Positions 48,877 through 62,467 of a DNA stretch of 64,000 nucleotides are shown one piece after another (the stretch's first letter is position 1; the number at the start of each line of letters is the position of its first letter). Source of the stretch: Synanceia verrucosa (Eukaryota > Chordata > Actinopteri > Perciformes > Synanceiidae); the NCBI GenBank assembly GCA_029721515.1, contig CM056550.1:24068619-24132618 (forward strand), in the 5' to 3' direction. Made by a program: the position numbers and the translations under genes. The notes beneath the pieces are model-generated. The model had not been told where the DNA came from. It was given only the letters and a program-made list of their open reading frames with translations, and did not search any database.

Positions 48877-51800
48877 CTTTTAGGAGAGCATCCAAAACTG
48901 GCTATTACACAGTGGGCATGAAAACATAACCTGTAACCCCAAAACCTCATATAGTTGATTAATGATAGCTCACTTAAGAGCAGATAGAGTGTACAGTCAA
49001 CGTGGTTTAACTCATTCTTTACACATTTGTTTGTGTTTTTGAACGGGCAAAAAAAGAGATGATTCTCCAAACTTTTTAAATGCAGACTATCACTCTTAGC
49101 CCCATGCATCTGGCTAGCTTGTGTTCTTTAATGTTTCCCTGATAAACATCCTTGGAGATGCACCGGTAAGCAGAGATGCTGTGATTCTCAGCTCTGAAGC
49201 CAAGCCGCTAATGTACAGCCGTTCAAAGTCAGTCCAGCAGGCAGACAGCCAGAGTGGAGCATCCAGACAGAAAGCTGCTAATTACTAAGTTCATGGGGCG
49301 GATAAAGCTGCGACAGACTTTAAATATCAATAAGTATGTGCAGCACATCTGCTGACTGCTGTTCAGCAGGTCTGATTAGACTCAGGCTTATCTCAATTCA
49401 AGCAGATGGTGGCAGTTTATTTTAAGGGCGCTTGATAAAGACGTGCAGAGGGTCGGTAAAAGAAACAAAACACAACAAACTGCTCTATCTGTACTGCGCT
49501 GATTGATGCAGCATTCATACTAATTTCCCAACAGATCAACGTTATCTCACCAATGTTTGTTTATCCTTTATGGCTACAGAATCAAAAACTACAAACTCAG
49601 TCAATTTGAATTTGGTGTTTACCTGTTTTCTTCTTGACATAAACATGATACATAAAAGGAACATCATAATGGAAACTCAAATCATGCCTCACTTGAACAT
49701 ACCAAGAATATTACTTTCCTAATTTACCAGACGGGGCAACTTTTGATTATAGTTTGGTGCGTGCAGCTGTAAGTTGATGAAAAGTCCCAGAAAGGTGACA
49801 ACCACCTGGTTAAAGAGATGCACCACATTGTCTTATGCAAGCAGTGTGGATGAAAAGACACACAGAAGCAATGATTTTTGATTCCCTCCTGTGTGGATTT
49901 TAAATGCTGCCGAAGCTTGTGTCCTCTGCAGAGTTACAGCAACACCCTGTGATTTTTCCCTGACCAGAGGATGCTAGTCCTGGATTTCACCTTGAACAAA
50001 TTCAATAGGAGTTTATGGACCCTGGGGTGAAAATGGGCCCATGGTGCCGCAGCAGAAAGTAGGACAGATTACCACAGGGAGCCTGATCTGGACTGGATGG
50101 TGTTCCGCAGGTAGAAATTGTCACGAAGCCGTTGGCTCTGCCAGCTGCGACTGGGCGAGTTTAAATAGACGGTGACAGCCAGCGGGAGAATTTGCCCATT
50201 GGCCAGCTAGTCGTGGCCTAAATGTACTTTGTCACAATAAAGATGATTTATTTAAATCGTACACAGTGCAAGTCAGGGGCCACATTTTAAGCCATCATTG
50301 AAATTAGGCCTTCACTTCCACTGCTTTGTTTCCAGTGGATGGAGCTAAGCGGAGCTGTCATTGGCAGCTGTAATGGATGCTAATTCATCCTCCAGTGCTC
50401 ATCATAAATGCCTAGCTCTCTGCCTGTTGTGTAAGCAGTGAATGGCCTCATCATCACTGCAAAATCGCAGTGCACTAACCACTTCTGTTTTATGACTCAG
50501 AAAAGCTGTGCGCTTCATGCTATTATGAAGTGGAAAACATACCATTCAATTTTCATCATTTGACAATGTGTTTTGCAGGCTTAACAGTGAAACCCTGTCA
50601 GAAAAGGCAACACTTTTAGCATTTCAATTCCGCAGGGCTTAAGCCTGACTATCTGATTAAAAGGTTGTGACTGAGTGTGCTATTCTGCAAAGAGAAAGAT
50701 TAATGTTAATTAAAGATACAGTGGATGGGATTTTCTGATCTGCACCCACAGAATACACTGTGCAGTAGTGACAAAAAGTTGCCTTAGTTATGTCAACAAA
50801 ACAGCTCACTTTTATATATTTTGATATCCATGTAATATGCTTAAATTAATGTAAATATTGTGTTAAATATGTTGATTTGTTGTTCAAAATGTCCAAGTAC
50901 TTACAATGTTGTATATAGTATACTGTAAGTTTAAAAGTATATATATAAAGTATTAACAAGTGTAAAATCCTAAATGTAACATCTTATACATTGAATATCT
51001 TCAGTTTAACGCAGCTTTTTAGAATGACACTATAGGCTCACTTTCGGATTTCTGATGTGTCGATGCCCTGATCTCAACACCAGATATTGTATTAACACAT
51101 TACCACATTTGTAGTTTCCAAAAGGGACAGCATACAAAAAACAAAAAAACAAAAGTGTATGTGCATTTATATACTGTTTATACATATACATGCAGATATA
51201 AGTTTATTTTCTCAAAATAAAAAAAAAACCTTGCAGTCTTGCAAAAACCATTTCCAGATTTTATGATTTTGAAATGTTCAGGTGAACTGAAAAATGTACT
51301 TCCTAAGAGTCAACTATTTAAAACCCAATTATCTGAAAAAAGGAAACCAAACTTCAATCAAGACTGTTTTATAGAATTTTTAGCTCACAAAAACTGGATG
51401 TTTTGGTGAAACACCAGACTAAATACTATATTTGGAGGAAAAATATTACAAATAACATTAATACAATGAATGCAAAGGGTCTAGCGCTGAAAATGGAACT
51501 GAATTACCTCCCATGCTTTTATCAGTCTCCAGAGGTGCATAAATTCATCAGATTTATTTTAATGATGATATTTAAGCAAAAGTATTTTTGATGCTTTGCC
51601 GTATTCAATTCAGTGAAACCACCCTAATTCAGTTGTTAATGTCACAAATCATTAACACCCAACAGAGGAGGCTCATCAGGGTATGTTGGTAGGCGTCAGA
51701 AATGAGAGCGTGCCTCCACACTGCCATGTTGGTTCAGACTGAAGACTGGCTCAGACAGATGATCCGGGGAAATGCATTCACCATGAAAGGAACCAAAGCA

Positions 51801-52246
51801 GCCTTTCCTCTGATGCTTTCGCTCTGATTTGCCGCTATGAAAGACTCTCATCCCCCCCTTTTTTCCACCCTTCATGAAAAGATGCCATTTCCTTCCCTCT
51901 GTGATTGCTGTGATGTTGAGTCACCCAGAGTCTAATCCTGGAAATAATAGAGATTAAGCTTTCCCCCCAGTTTTTTTTCAAGGTGCTATAATTGCTCCAG
52001 TTCATAATATTTTATCCCTTCTCAAAACAGGAGGTTGGCTGCTGTGACCTACACTTCCAGCCTCCATGAAGAAGCTATCTTCTGCACAGAAAAGAAAGTG
52101 AATTCTGATTAGCAAGCAGCAACTGGCTCTTTTTTAAAATGTGGAATGACTTTTATTGTAGGAAGAAAGAAAAGGAAAATCAAAAGTGACACAATCCCTG
52201 TTCAACTGACTGTTTGCTAAACCCTTGGCAAGAGTTTTTATGTCCT
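48877..52246 (+). other. intron 2 segment, candidate regulatory block
   Basis: No gene. Bases 49150-49450 and 50090-50490 are motif-dense and repeat-free (for example ggatgctaattcatcc, gatgatttatttaaatcg, cccattggccagctag), and are candidates for conserved elements. Bases 50800-51600 are very AT-rich. Confidence 0.4.
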
Positions 52247-52505
52247 GGTCATGCAGTGATTTGCACTGTTACCTCACAGAAAAAGAGTCACGTTTCAATC
52301 TGACCTGGGTCCTTCTGAGTGGAGTTTGCATGCTAGTAGTAGCGTAACAGTCATGCAGGTTATGTCGTAGGTATGAATGTGAGTGTGAGTAGTTGTCTGT
52401 CTCTATGTGTTGGGTCTGTGATGGCCTGGAGATCTGTCCAGCTGCCCAGTATCAGCTGGGATCGGCTCCAGCCCTCCTGCAACAGGTACCAGAGGATGAA
52501 TGAAA
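52247..52505 (+). mobile_element. SINE-like element, GGCGGCACGG family, diverged
   Basis: Contains gcagtgatttgcactgttac, gagtggagtttgcatg, gtgagtgtgagtagttgtct, and agctgggatcggctccagcc. These are in the order of the intact copy at 63378-63772, with many substitutions, part of the middle lost and no GGAT tail. An old copy. Confidence 0.8.
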
Positions 52506-52632
52506 ACCCACCAAAACAGTAAAGCAAAACAAAGGTCAAGGGGTACCAGACACACAATGCTGTAAACTCACAACAGAGGGCCAGGGCCTGCAAAGTTAAA
52601 CTGGACTGCATATTTTTTTATCTTAAAGGGAT

Positions 52633-53084
52633 ACCCCTAATTTCCACTGGATGCGGAATGGCGGATACGTTTCCATTCAAATCAATGTGTCAATTTCCAC
52701 TGAACGTGGAATGCCGTCGATGCGCCGACGCCTGCCGAAACAAATCGAGAGAGCTTCTATTTTTGTCGGACATTGACAGGAAGTCATCTATAGACACAAA
52801 ATAAAACATCCGGTTTATATTCAAAGTAAAATAATCTGTGTTTGCGGCAGATTGTATAATTTATAATTTTTCTGTTTCCTTCTGCTCAGTGGACACAGGG
52901 TGGTCCTCTTTCACTGAAGCTCCGCTATATCGCACAAGTATATGTGAATTTGCGAGATTTTGTTAGTCAGCGAGATCTCGTTCTCGCAATTCCAGCTGTC
53001 CGACATGGCCGCAGCAGGCGGATCTGGATCTGGTGGGTATTGACGGACGTCAGCGTTGTTCCGCATCCAGTGGAAATTAGGGGT
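52633..53084. mobile_element. CpG-rich MITE with perfect 26-bp terminal inverted repeats
   Basis: Bases 52633-52658 (acccctaatttccactggat and gcggaa) are the exact reverse complement of 53059-53084. The 452-bp element has no transposase. It is rich in CpG, including the palindrome cgagatctcg at 52971-52980. No clear target-site duplication is visible at these borders, so the superfamily (hAT, Harbinger or other) stays open. The perfect ends suggest a young insertion. Confidence 0.88.
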
Positions 53085-56000
53085 CACATTTTAGATTATG
53101 TGTACAATAATTGAGTTCATGAGGTTGAGTTCATGAAGATCTAAAGTGACTATTTATAAAAACTAATCAAGGCCTTGCTGGTGAACACATTCCCTGCATG
53201 ATTGGCTGAAACTAATATAACCACAGCTTTAGTGACACTTTGTGGGTGCAAACGAGATGGGTAACTTGAAAGGGACCAGTCCTGTCAGAACTGTGTTCCT
53301 CTTGTCGCCTTATGTTGTACGAATTCTCACAGATGATGTCAGTTTCTAGTTTGTTCAGTGCAAAACAGTTAATTAAGCTTCTTGCTCTGCTGTGTTTTGT
53401 GAATATGTGCATGGGAGATTAATGAGATCAATTTCAGATTTGTGTAGGAGAGGGAATCAATGTCCCCAGAAGTCATACAGACTGGCAGATTAACTCCATC
53501 GGCCCAGCGGAGGGATAAAAAAAAAAAAACAGTCTCTCATCTGTCGTGGTCGTCTCTCGCTGTCTCTCTTTCACTTTCTCTCATTCCTCGCCCCCGATTC
53601 AATGTAACGCAATTCGATACACTTCGCTGTCATCAGTGGTACATGAACGGTCCTGATGGAGCATTTAAATGAAATTGGAATTCATCAAAACAAAATCAAA
53701 TCAGTAAACACGTTACCTCTGTGTGTGTTTGTGCAGAGATGGGTGGTGCATAGTACACATGCAGGATCAAATAAACGGTAATAATCGGCTTTAATCATCA
53801 CAAATCCTGATCCAACGAGTACATGGTATGCTTGAGCTCCTGTAAATCACTGAATAAACAGAATAGAGTGTTAGTATATTTGGCAAAGATTATGACGTTT
53901 TTTTTTTCCAAAGTTACAGTTCATTGAGTCTTCGCATGTTAATCATTTCTCACACCTTTGTCTCTCCTCTTTTGGTTGCCAGGACCTTTTATTTTGCCTG
54001 AGGTGATTCAGGCTGTATTTTTGGTCACATCCGTTTCTCCTCTGTAGCAACAGAGCTACGACTGCCAATTGCTATTCATGGCTTTGAATCAGATAGAAAT
54101 TCACTTTTCTTTGTGTTTGCTGTTCAATGTTCCAGACAGGCAATTTCAGTTTGTTCAATTTTGTGTCTCTCTGGTTTGAGATGGTGACGCAGTGCTGGTC
54201 TGAGGTTAATCCCTCACTGGTATGCTGCAGCCTGCAGATATTTGGTTGGTCAGTTTGTTGACCAGCTGAGGGAATAAAGTCTTTTAGTAATTTGCCCCCT
54301 CCCCCAGAACTCAATATTTTAATTTGCTGGATCTTCAGTTTTGTTGGTGATTTTTTGAATACTTTTTCATCAGTCTTTCAGTGTGGCTCTGGGAGCAGCA
54401 GTGACAGTTGGTGAGCCAGTAAGCAACTGAAATATCAGAGCAGTTAGTAGATTGTTGTGAAAAACGGACGAATCCTATAATCCCTGACTTTTCCTGTAGC
54501 GTCACCATGAGGTCACTGTCTCAACAACACTATTTGGTGATGTTTTGGTACAGACATTCAGGTCCCCCTTAGGATTAGTTGTAATAACTTTGGTGATTAC
54601 TTTACTTTCCATCTAGTGCTGTGATTAGAAGAAAATTTTGTTTTGTCCATTATTTTTTTTTCAGAATTTATTACCAAATCCCTATAAAATGAATACCATT
54701 CCCATCATCAGCCTCAGCTGCACTTTGTGTTTGCCGCTAATTAGCAAATGTTTTCTTGCAACTAAGATGGTAAACATGGTAAATATGATGTGATGAACAT
54801 AAGCATTTTTACTGTGGCTGTGTTAACATGCTGATGCTAGCATTTAGCTCAAAGTTATGCTGAAATACTGTCTGTAAACTATTTGTGAAATGTAATATTC
54901 CAAAAAACATTTCTGTTTTTCATTTTATTCACATATTAGGCATCTGTTTGGCTTAAACTGAATCCCATTTATGGCAAATTCTGGCTGGCTTTTGCTTCAT
55001 TGACTCTACATCTTTGATCCCTCTAAACCTCTTTTTTATGACTACTAAAATCATGTGATTGTCGTCTATGAAGTATTCCCTCTACAGTGCTGTTCATAAC
55101 ATTTCTTTGAGCATACATTGAATCTGCAAATGTTTATTGCCATCCTCCGTTATGTCTCTCTACTTTGCTCTGACTTAAAGAACCTTTTTGAATGTGTGGC
55201 AGATTGGTAAAATCATGGTAATGCTCAAGGACCTTCAAACCTGCCTCATCCCCAGAGATAATACCTGAAATCCAGAGGTGTAAGAAGCAGAAAATTGGGG
55301 AAAATTGCTTTTTTGTTGCAGTTTTCAGTACGTCTGTATTCACTCTTTGCAGTATTTTCAAGAAAAACAATATATTTATCATAATCTTTATGCCATAGCA
55401 GCCTCTTCACATATCTCCTTGCTTATCTTTCCTTAATCCAAAGTTTGTGAGTCATCTCTCCTCATCCTCCAGTCGTCATCTGGTATATTCATACTTTTGG
55501 CTTCGTCAGTCAATTTCATTCAGATTTTCTATGCAGAGGTCTCCTCCTACCAGCCAATGCTCCCTTTAGCTGTCTCATCAAACTCCTTTTGACATTTTCC
55601 ATCCTGCTAAGGCCAAACCTCCCCTCCACCCACAGAACCACAGATTTGAAACCCATACCGAGTCAAGCTCTGTCTTTCTAATGGATGAAGAACACTTGGT
55701 ATTACATTACATAAGAAATAAGACAGCTACTTGCAACATACCTTTTTTTTTAGCTCAAGATAGTTTGATCAAAAATGTGTTTACTAAGAGAGAAATCAGG
55801 ACTTTCAGCTGTAAAATGCAAAAAAAAAAAAAAAAAATACACATCTAAACTATGTACGTATGTTTTGAAGTCAGGTTCTTATAATTCAGTCATTCAACAA
55901 AGGCACATTCTGTGTGCACCTGCAACGTTCTGTATCAATTTTGATTTTGTATTTCTGGAAAATATGAGGGAAGAAAAAAATAAATATATGTAATAATAGT

Positions 56001-57164
56001 ATGGTGTGCAGTGGTAATATTCTGTATATTCATAGTTTAACAGATACTATAGGCTTTATTATCATTTAGCAACATTTGCTCAGTCTTAAAAGACACAGTA
56101 ACAGGTCTTTAAAAAAATATATCAGAATCAGAAACAAGTTTGTTTCCAAGTAAGTTTGAACAAACAATAAATTGAATGTCCCAGTATGTATGTATGTATT
56201 CAGTATTGTCATTTCTAGTGTTAAATATATAATAGATATCTAAAGGAGATGCCCTTAAAAACTGGATCCAATTTAATATTCAATTAAACCACGCACAGCA
56301 GGCACACATACACTAAATCCAGATCCGCTGGCATCCGCTTACTTCTATTCATTTGAACTGTTATTTATACATGACCTTTTAACTTCACAACCTTATGACT
56401 GTTTAGCTTAGAGGCATCACAATAATCACTGTGCTTATGTTAGACACTGTGCATTTCAGTGTGAGCCTCTAATGTTTACTTTGGGTCTAGGCAAAGGTCA
56501 GTGCTGTGCTGCTCTTTAAAGCATGAGCAGTCTAAAAGCATTTGGGCCAACCAAAATTAAGCGTGCTGAGATGGGGAGGTCATGTGGAAGGATATTTCAA
56601 AGCAAAATGCAATGGTGAAATGGCTATGAGATTCATCCATCAGAACAAACCCTATAGGTAAAGTGATGTGTGCAAGAGGACAGAAAGTTGCTGAGCGACA
56701 AAAACTAAAATGTACATACAAATAAAAATTGTACAATCTATCAGTCACAGTCTATTAGGCCTTGAAAATGACTTGCTGTTCTTTTCTCTTTAAGCTGACT
56801 GAAAAATATGCAGGACCTGAGGAAGAAGAAAACCACACAATTACACACTCTAGTGCTGTGTTTAAAGGCCAGAGACATTTGTCAGGATAAACTATGGACT
56901 TGTAAAGCAGGAAAAGGCCACACACCACCTCTCATCTTTTATCCTCTGCTATTACTGAAGTCATTAAAGCGTTACTGAGTGAATCACTCACTGTGGGAAC
57001 GGGTCTTGATCTCATATGCTGGTGCTCTAAACTCTGTCTTTGCCCGTGTGAGTGTCTAAGGCTGTGAGATGTGTGTCTCTCCACATGTGCCTTTAAGATG
57101 GAGAATCTCAACAGCATGAAGCAGTGAAACAGCTGTTTTAATGATGTGATCGTCTCTGCTGTAG
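53085..57164 (+). other. intron 2, last segment
   Basis: No gene. Features are poly(A) runs at about 53517-53530 and 55819-55837, a (TATG)n run at about 56184-56199, and AT-rich unique sequence. The acceptor for exon 3 is gctgtag, ending at 57164. Confidence 0.55.
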
Positions 57165-57319
57165 GTGCCCTCTGTCAGAGCCAGGTCCACCCACTCCTGA
57201 GCTCTCTGCCTCTGCCAGGCCGACCCCTCCAGCCACAGACTCACGCCCAGATGGAGCACTTCCTGCCGCTCAGGGTCAACAGCTCCTCACCACTCAGCCT
57301 CTTCCCTAATTTCAACACG
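57165..57319 (+). CDS. znf385c: znf385c exon 3, linker
   Basis: The exon is 155 nt, starts in phase 1 and ends in phase 0; donor gtaaga. It reads GALCQSQVHPLLSSLPLPGR, then PLQPQTHAQMEHFLPLRVNS, then SSPLSLFPNFNT. The LFPNF(N/S)T end and the hydrophobic-proline pattern are characteristic of the segment before MDPVQKAV in ZNF385 proteins. It can accept either exon 2 or exon 1b, both ending in G. Confidence 0.88.
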
Positions 57320-58421
57320 GTAAGATACCATAGCATATGTCTCATAACTCACATTATCACATGCAAACTAAAATATTCCAGCCCCAAAAAGAGCCTTTTG
57401 TTTCCTTCCCAGACCCCAAAAAAGATTTAAGAATATTTAGATTACATCAAACCACACTTTGCTTAAGGGGTTCTTCCCCTTGTTTCCTGTCATTTGTTTA
57501 TTGTCAAAATCACCAAGGATAATGCAAAAGAGTCTAAATATCACATATTGTCCACATATAACCAAAACTTTCCCATTCACAATCATAATATTTTTTGAGG
57601 GAAAAGCAACACTTATGCAACACCTTTCTAACAGCATCATGGACATATTTTTTATTATTTGACTACATAAATCAGTAACACCTTTTATGTCTTTTATTAC
57701 ACTATTTGAATCTCAATTTGTTAAAGAATAAATATATCAAAAGAAAGCTATGAAGCCTAACTATTAAAACTGTAAAGCATGTATCATATAAACAATATTA
57801 TTTTTACTTGAAATGTGCACTTAGTAGTGATGTTAAGCAAGAAAATATTAATAGAATAAGAATTGTAACTTGGCTCCATTCACTACTAAAATAATATAAT
57901 AGAGACATCTCTGATACAACATTTATCTCTTGGCACTTTCATAGTCCACATTTAGCTTTAACTCTTAATGAGACAATTCAGAGAAACACGTTATAAATGT
58001 ATCCGGCATGTGGGATGCTGGGAAAAGATTCCCGTCTGACACTGATGCTAAAAATATGAACAGCTGCACTGTGGGGATCACAAATATAAACACAATAAGT
58101 GTTATTAAGAAAGTGTGAATTCAGGAGTATATTTCCCTCATTTTTTGTTCTGAGAAATATGCACTGCTTGTTTTTCTTTTCTTTTTTAGATTAAATGATT
58201 GTATTTATTTATTTTTAAAAAAATAAGATAATCTTTTTTCTCTTGGAACACAACATGATTAAATACAGGAGCTGTGAGTGACCAGTTATAGGAAGCACTT
58301 TACCTAAAATACTCATGTTGAAAGAAATGTCAATTTTTTTTCTGGTGTTATTTGACAGGGACTGTGCAGAGGTAACAGGATATGAGGACTAACATGTTTA
58401 TGTGTGTCTTTCACCTGTTAG
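57320..58421 (+). other. znf385c intron 3
   Basis: An AT-rich intron of 1.1 kb with donor gtaaga and acceptor tgttag. No other feature seen. Confidence 0.85.
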
Positions 58422-58532
58422 ATGGACCCGGTGCAGAAGGCAGTGATCAACCACACCTTTGGTGTGACTCCGATGGCCAAGAAGAAACCCATTATCTCTT
58501 GTAACATCTGTCACCTGCGCTTCAACTCCTCT
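58422..58532 (+). CDS. znf385c: znf385c exon 4, first half of zinc finger 2
   Basis: The exon is 111 nt (37 codons), phase 0 at both ends; donor gtgagt. It reads MDPVQKAVINHTFGVTPMAK, then KKPIISCNICHLRFNSS. MDPVQKAV is the family signature preceding the first finger of the short form. The exon carries the two zinc-binding cysteines (C183, C186 of the long form). The histidines are in exon 5. Confidence 0.93.
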
Positions 58533-61500
58533 GTGAGTCAGACACTCAATATCAATATCTATTCCCCTGATATCACAGAAAGGTTTGATTTCTTCTTTTG
58601 GGCTTTCCTCTGGTAAACTGGACACAGTAAAAGACAGGAAAGATAGGTTTGGATTTCTTTTGAATTCAGAGCAGAAAGATGGAAAATGCCTTTATCTGTT
58701 TGTTTACTTAAATCACATCAATGTCTGGTGCATTTTGTATGATAAAGTATTGACTCAACATTATCCCACTTTACTGACCGTGAAACCACCATGATGTTTA
58801 CTGAAACTGAAAGTCATCTTTTCTAAACATATTAAAACACAAACATGGCTTATTACTTAGTGAACTCAGATCCAAAAACTTGTTTTGGGATTATTTTTGT
58901 AGCCTGACTTTAACATATTTGCAACAAATTAAATATTTTTTGCATCCTATTGAGCGTAACAAAGCAGCCTATTTGTAATGGGAAACCAGTCAGCTAGTTC
59001 TGTTGAATTTTTCCTCCTTATCACACTTCCCTCTTCATATTCATTAGGCTCCCATTCCTATGGACTTCATTTATACATATTTGCATTTATATTGTTAGGA
59101 AGAACCTGGTGGAATGACAATGACTCTTCCTGTGTGTGAATTGTGAAATGTGAAAGCAGGACACTGGGCAAGTTCTCTTCCTCATCTTTCTCTTACTCTC
59201 TCTCTCTGCTCTGTACTTCTGGACTTGCAGTGATGCTGTAAGGAGTCTGTTTTCTAGCTAACAGGCTCTCTCCTCCCTCTGTGTTACCTGCAGCTGAGCT
59301 GAGAGCACTGGTTGATGCAGGAGTTGGATGCCAGGTTGCAGGCAGGTACCAGGTCCCAGCAGGGGGCAGCACCGAGCAGCTGGAATTTGCGCTTGATGAA
59401 AAGAAAATGACTAAAGGAAGAGTTCAGAATATTTCAAGTCATTTCATATTGTATACTCACTGCTTGTGTTGAACACAGTAGTGTCATTTTCACAGTCATT
59501 TGTATATTATTTTTTATTGGACATATAGATTCAGGTTGCCATTCAAAGTGTAACCCAAATGCTCACATGATTCAACTGTAGTCTATCATATTGAGTTTGA
59601 GTGGTTATTTAAAACATTAACCACATTTTTCATTGATATGATGCGATATTTAATGAATGAACTATATGGATAAAATGCTTTCAATGGTAGAAAATTCAGT
59701 GTTAATTAAATGCATTCAGTTAAATTTATCCAGTAGCAAATTTTCTCCATTTGTTATTAGATTTGTTGAGATTCACCTTTATTGTCATTGTTGTACAAGT
59801 ACTGAATGTTGAACATCTAACCAAAGTGCAAAAGTAGTAACGTGTAGGCCAATGTACTTAAGTATGATGGTAATAATACAATGAAGAATAAGGGCTAAGG
59901 TATTTACAATATTAACATGTGCAGTAGACAAATATATAGGTACAGGTAATAGCAATAGTAAGACATGATATACATAATACATTCAGTTTCACATTAACTG
60001 GAACTAATTACAGCTATTATTTGTCTCTTGTGCTTTATTGCACTGAATGTGGACTAAAACATGGAAAGCTGGATCTGTTTGTTCAGTATAAAGACAAAGA
60101 TGGATGCTGGGAAAATTATAGCTACTGTTTATATTACATAACTGGCGGTGTGCATAATAAATGAAAGGACTTGATTTTCATTCATTTAAAGCTGCTGAAC
60201 TTAGTGAAGAAAAGCATGAAAGATTCAAGCCTGAAGGGTCACACATGATATTCTGGTTACGCTGCCCTTGTGTCGAGGACAGTTGTTGCTCACTGTGTAC
60301 ATCGTTTGGACACCGGTGGTCTGAGAATGCATAAAGCAGTTCAAGGTCAGCGGAGGCCAATCAGTCTCCTTCAGGTGTCTTTAACTGAGGGTCTTTGCCA
60401 TCCTGAGACACTTATGTTATTCTCCAAAGATACTATGGTGGAACATAGTGAACCTATACTACACTGGCATGCCAGATAGATAGTATGTTCCTATGCAGAT
60501 GGGAGCAGATTCATCCCTCTGACTCAGCTGAAAATCACGCTGAATGATTAGTGTGCACTGACATTCAACGTAGCCAAAGGGGTCGTTCACCCTTTGCTCA
60601 GCCCTGTATCCCCTGCCACACACTGTGACCTGCTGTGGTACCCTTTCTGTTTGTGTGGCAGCCCAAGCTTTATGCAAAGTGTTGATGGGGACACTCGTAC
60701 CTCACCACTGTGTACACACAGTCACTAAAAAAATCACCTCAGAGGCTGTACAGAGTACACTGTGTGCCTCGAAACTGGATAATTTGAGCAACGACAAATT
60801 ATCTGAAAGCCTTATGTGAAGCTTGAGTCTTGAAGTTGTGTTATGCTGCTCCAAGCTTGGACCCTCTGTTGATTTGGGGAGTGCACTTGTGTTTTTTATG
60901 TATAGGCACTATGTTGCAAAAATCAGTGCGCTTAAAGGAAAAGGTTATATTTTATATTTTTTATTGTTAACAAAACCAACAAAGTATTCAATAATGCTCA
61001 AATACAATGCATCGTTTATTTTAGGGGCAAATAACTTCTTAATATAGCAGTGCACTAGAGTTGCACTGATTAGTTTTTATTTAAATTAATCACTAAATTA
61101 TTTTGACCGATTTATTATATATAATTATTAGTTGCAACTGGGCGTTTTCTTTTTTTAACACACATTTGTGTGCAGTTGGTTAAATATTACAGTGTCCATT
61201 ATAATTTGTTGGCTTATTTTAATATTTAAAATATCAGTTTACAGGTTTTGGGCTTTTCATTTGTTAAAAAAATAAGAAAAATATAGAATATGTCCGGACC
61301 ACTTCTTTAGGACTTCTGCTTGTTCTGTACAGTACCTGTGGTGTCTGGTATATTCTTTATTAATTGTATATAATTATATATTGCTCAAATTACTGAAGCT
61401 ATTTAAACGTGTTACCTTCTGAGAGTAAATTAATGATGGCTGTATTCCATTTAGCTGCTTTGTTATTAGTAACACCTGTGCTTTTTCCTACTATGACTGC

Positions 61501-62357
61501 TAAAATAAGTCAGTATTAAACAACAAGCTGGTTGGTTTATTCTGAGTAAAAATTGTAAACTTTTCAGAAATATCATATTCACAAATATGCTCACCAACTT
61601 TTTCCAGGGGTTTAACTGCCTCTTAGGTCTTTATCACCAGATAGAGTTAGCTCATTTGTCATAAAAATGACTCAGTCATCATAGAAAATGTTATTAAATA
61701 AAACATGACAGCTATATAACATATTGTGTAAGTAAATAATAATGGAGAAAATAAGAAACAAAACCAACTACTAAATGCTTTATGTTGTTACTGTTTGTTT
61801 CCTACAGTTACATATGGCATATGTTTGGAGATTCTGGAGATATGTAATGGATTATCAGATAAATGTGTTTTGTTTCACTGTTGTTGGTGCACTTACTGGA
61901 TCTTCCACTCTTGCTTTATTTGGAGCCATCCAGAGCCATTTTGGGATCCAAAATCTGCCACAAATGTGTTTTCTCCCACAGAGGAAGGCACGGGGGTCAT
62001 TCTGTGTTGCAGAATAAAGGACACTAAAGGCCATTTTGTGTCACAACGAGTCAACGGAAAGATGAGCCAGTGAGCTCAGAGGACGGTCACGAGATGCCTT
62101 GAGTCGAACTGATGCTCATTTGGTGCAAAACCGTGATGACAATGATGATCAAAATGGCGATGTGACTCTTCCTTTGAGTTAAATGCTCAGTCACATCATT
62201 TTTCTCCTGTAATGCCATGGAAGCATGTGAAGCCAGAACAATGGAACAGATGGAAACATTACAGTTTACTGACTTCATGCTGTCCTTCATTAATTCAATC
62301 ATGTCAGTGATTCTGTTCATACAGTGTAAACTGATTTTATCCTCTGTTTGTTCTGCT
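58533..62357 (+). other. znf385c intron 4
   Basis: Noncoding, 3.9 kb in all. Bases 59760-59990 (cctttattgtcattg, ctaaccaaagtgcaaaag) look like a LINE 3'-end relic in minus orientation. A GC-richer block at 59281-59400 follows a possible acceptor (ctgcag) but shows no family homology. The pyrimidine-rich stretch 62333-62357 (ttttatcctctgtttgttct) precedes the TG tract and may hold the branch-point region. Confidence 0.55.
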
Positions 62358-62387
62358 TGTGTGTGTGTGTGCGTGTGTGTGTGCGTG

Positions 62388-62458
<71 letters not shown>
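62358..62458 (+). repeat. (TG)n tract at the exon 5 acceptor
   Basis: About 101 nt of TG/GT repeat with three C interruptions (gcgtg), ending 9 nt before exon 5. It replaces the usual polypyrimidine tract. No AG dinucleotide occurs between 62325 and the acceptor AG at 62466-62467, so the acceptor remains the first AG after any branch point upstream of the tract. UG repeats are binding sites for TDP-43 and CELF-type proteins. Confidence 0.95.
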
Positions 62459-62459
<1 letters not shown>

Positions 62460-62467
62460 ATGGTCAG

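Noticed and set aside
59281..59472. Possible extra znf385c exon after a ctgcag acceptor
   Set aside because: Its frame has no ZNF385 homology, and finger 2 requires exon 4 to join exon 5 directly.
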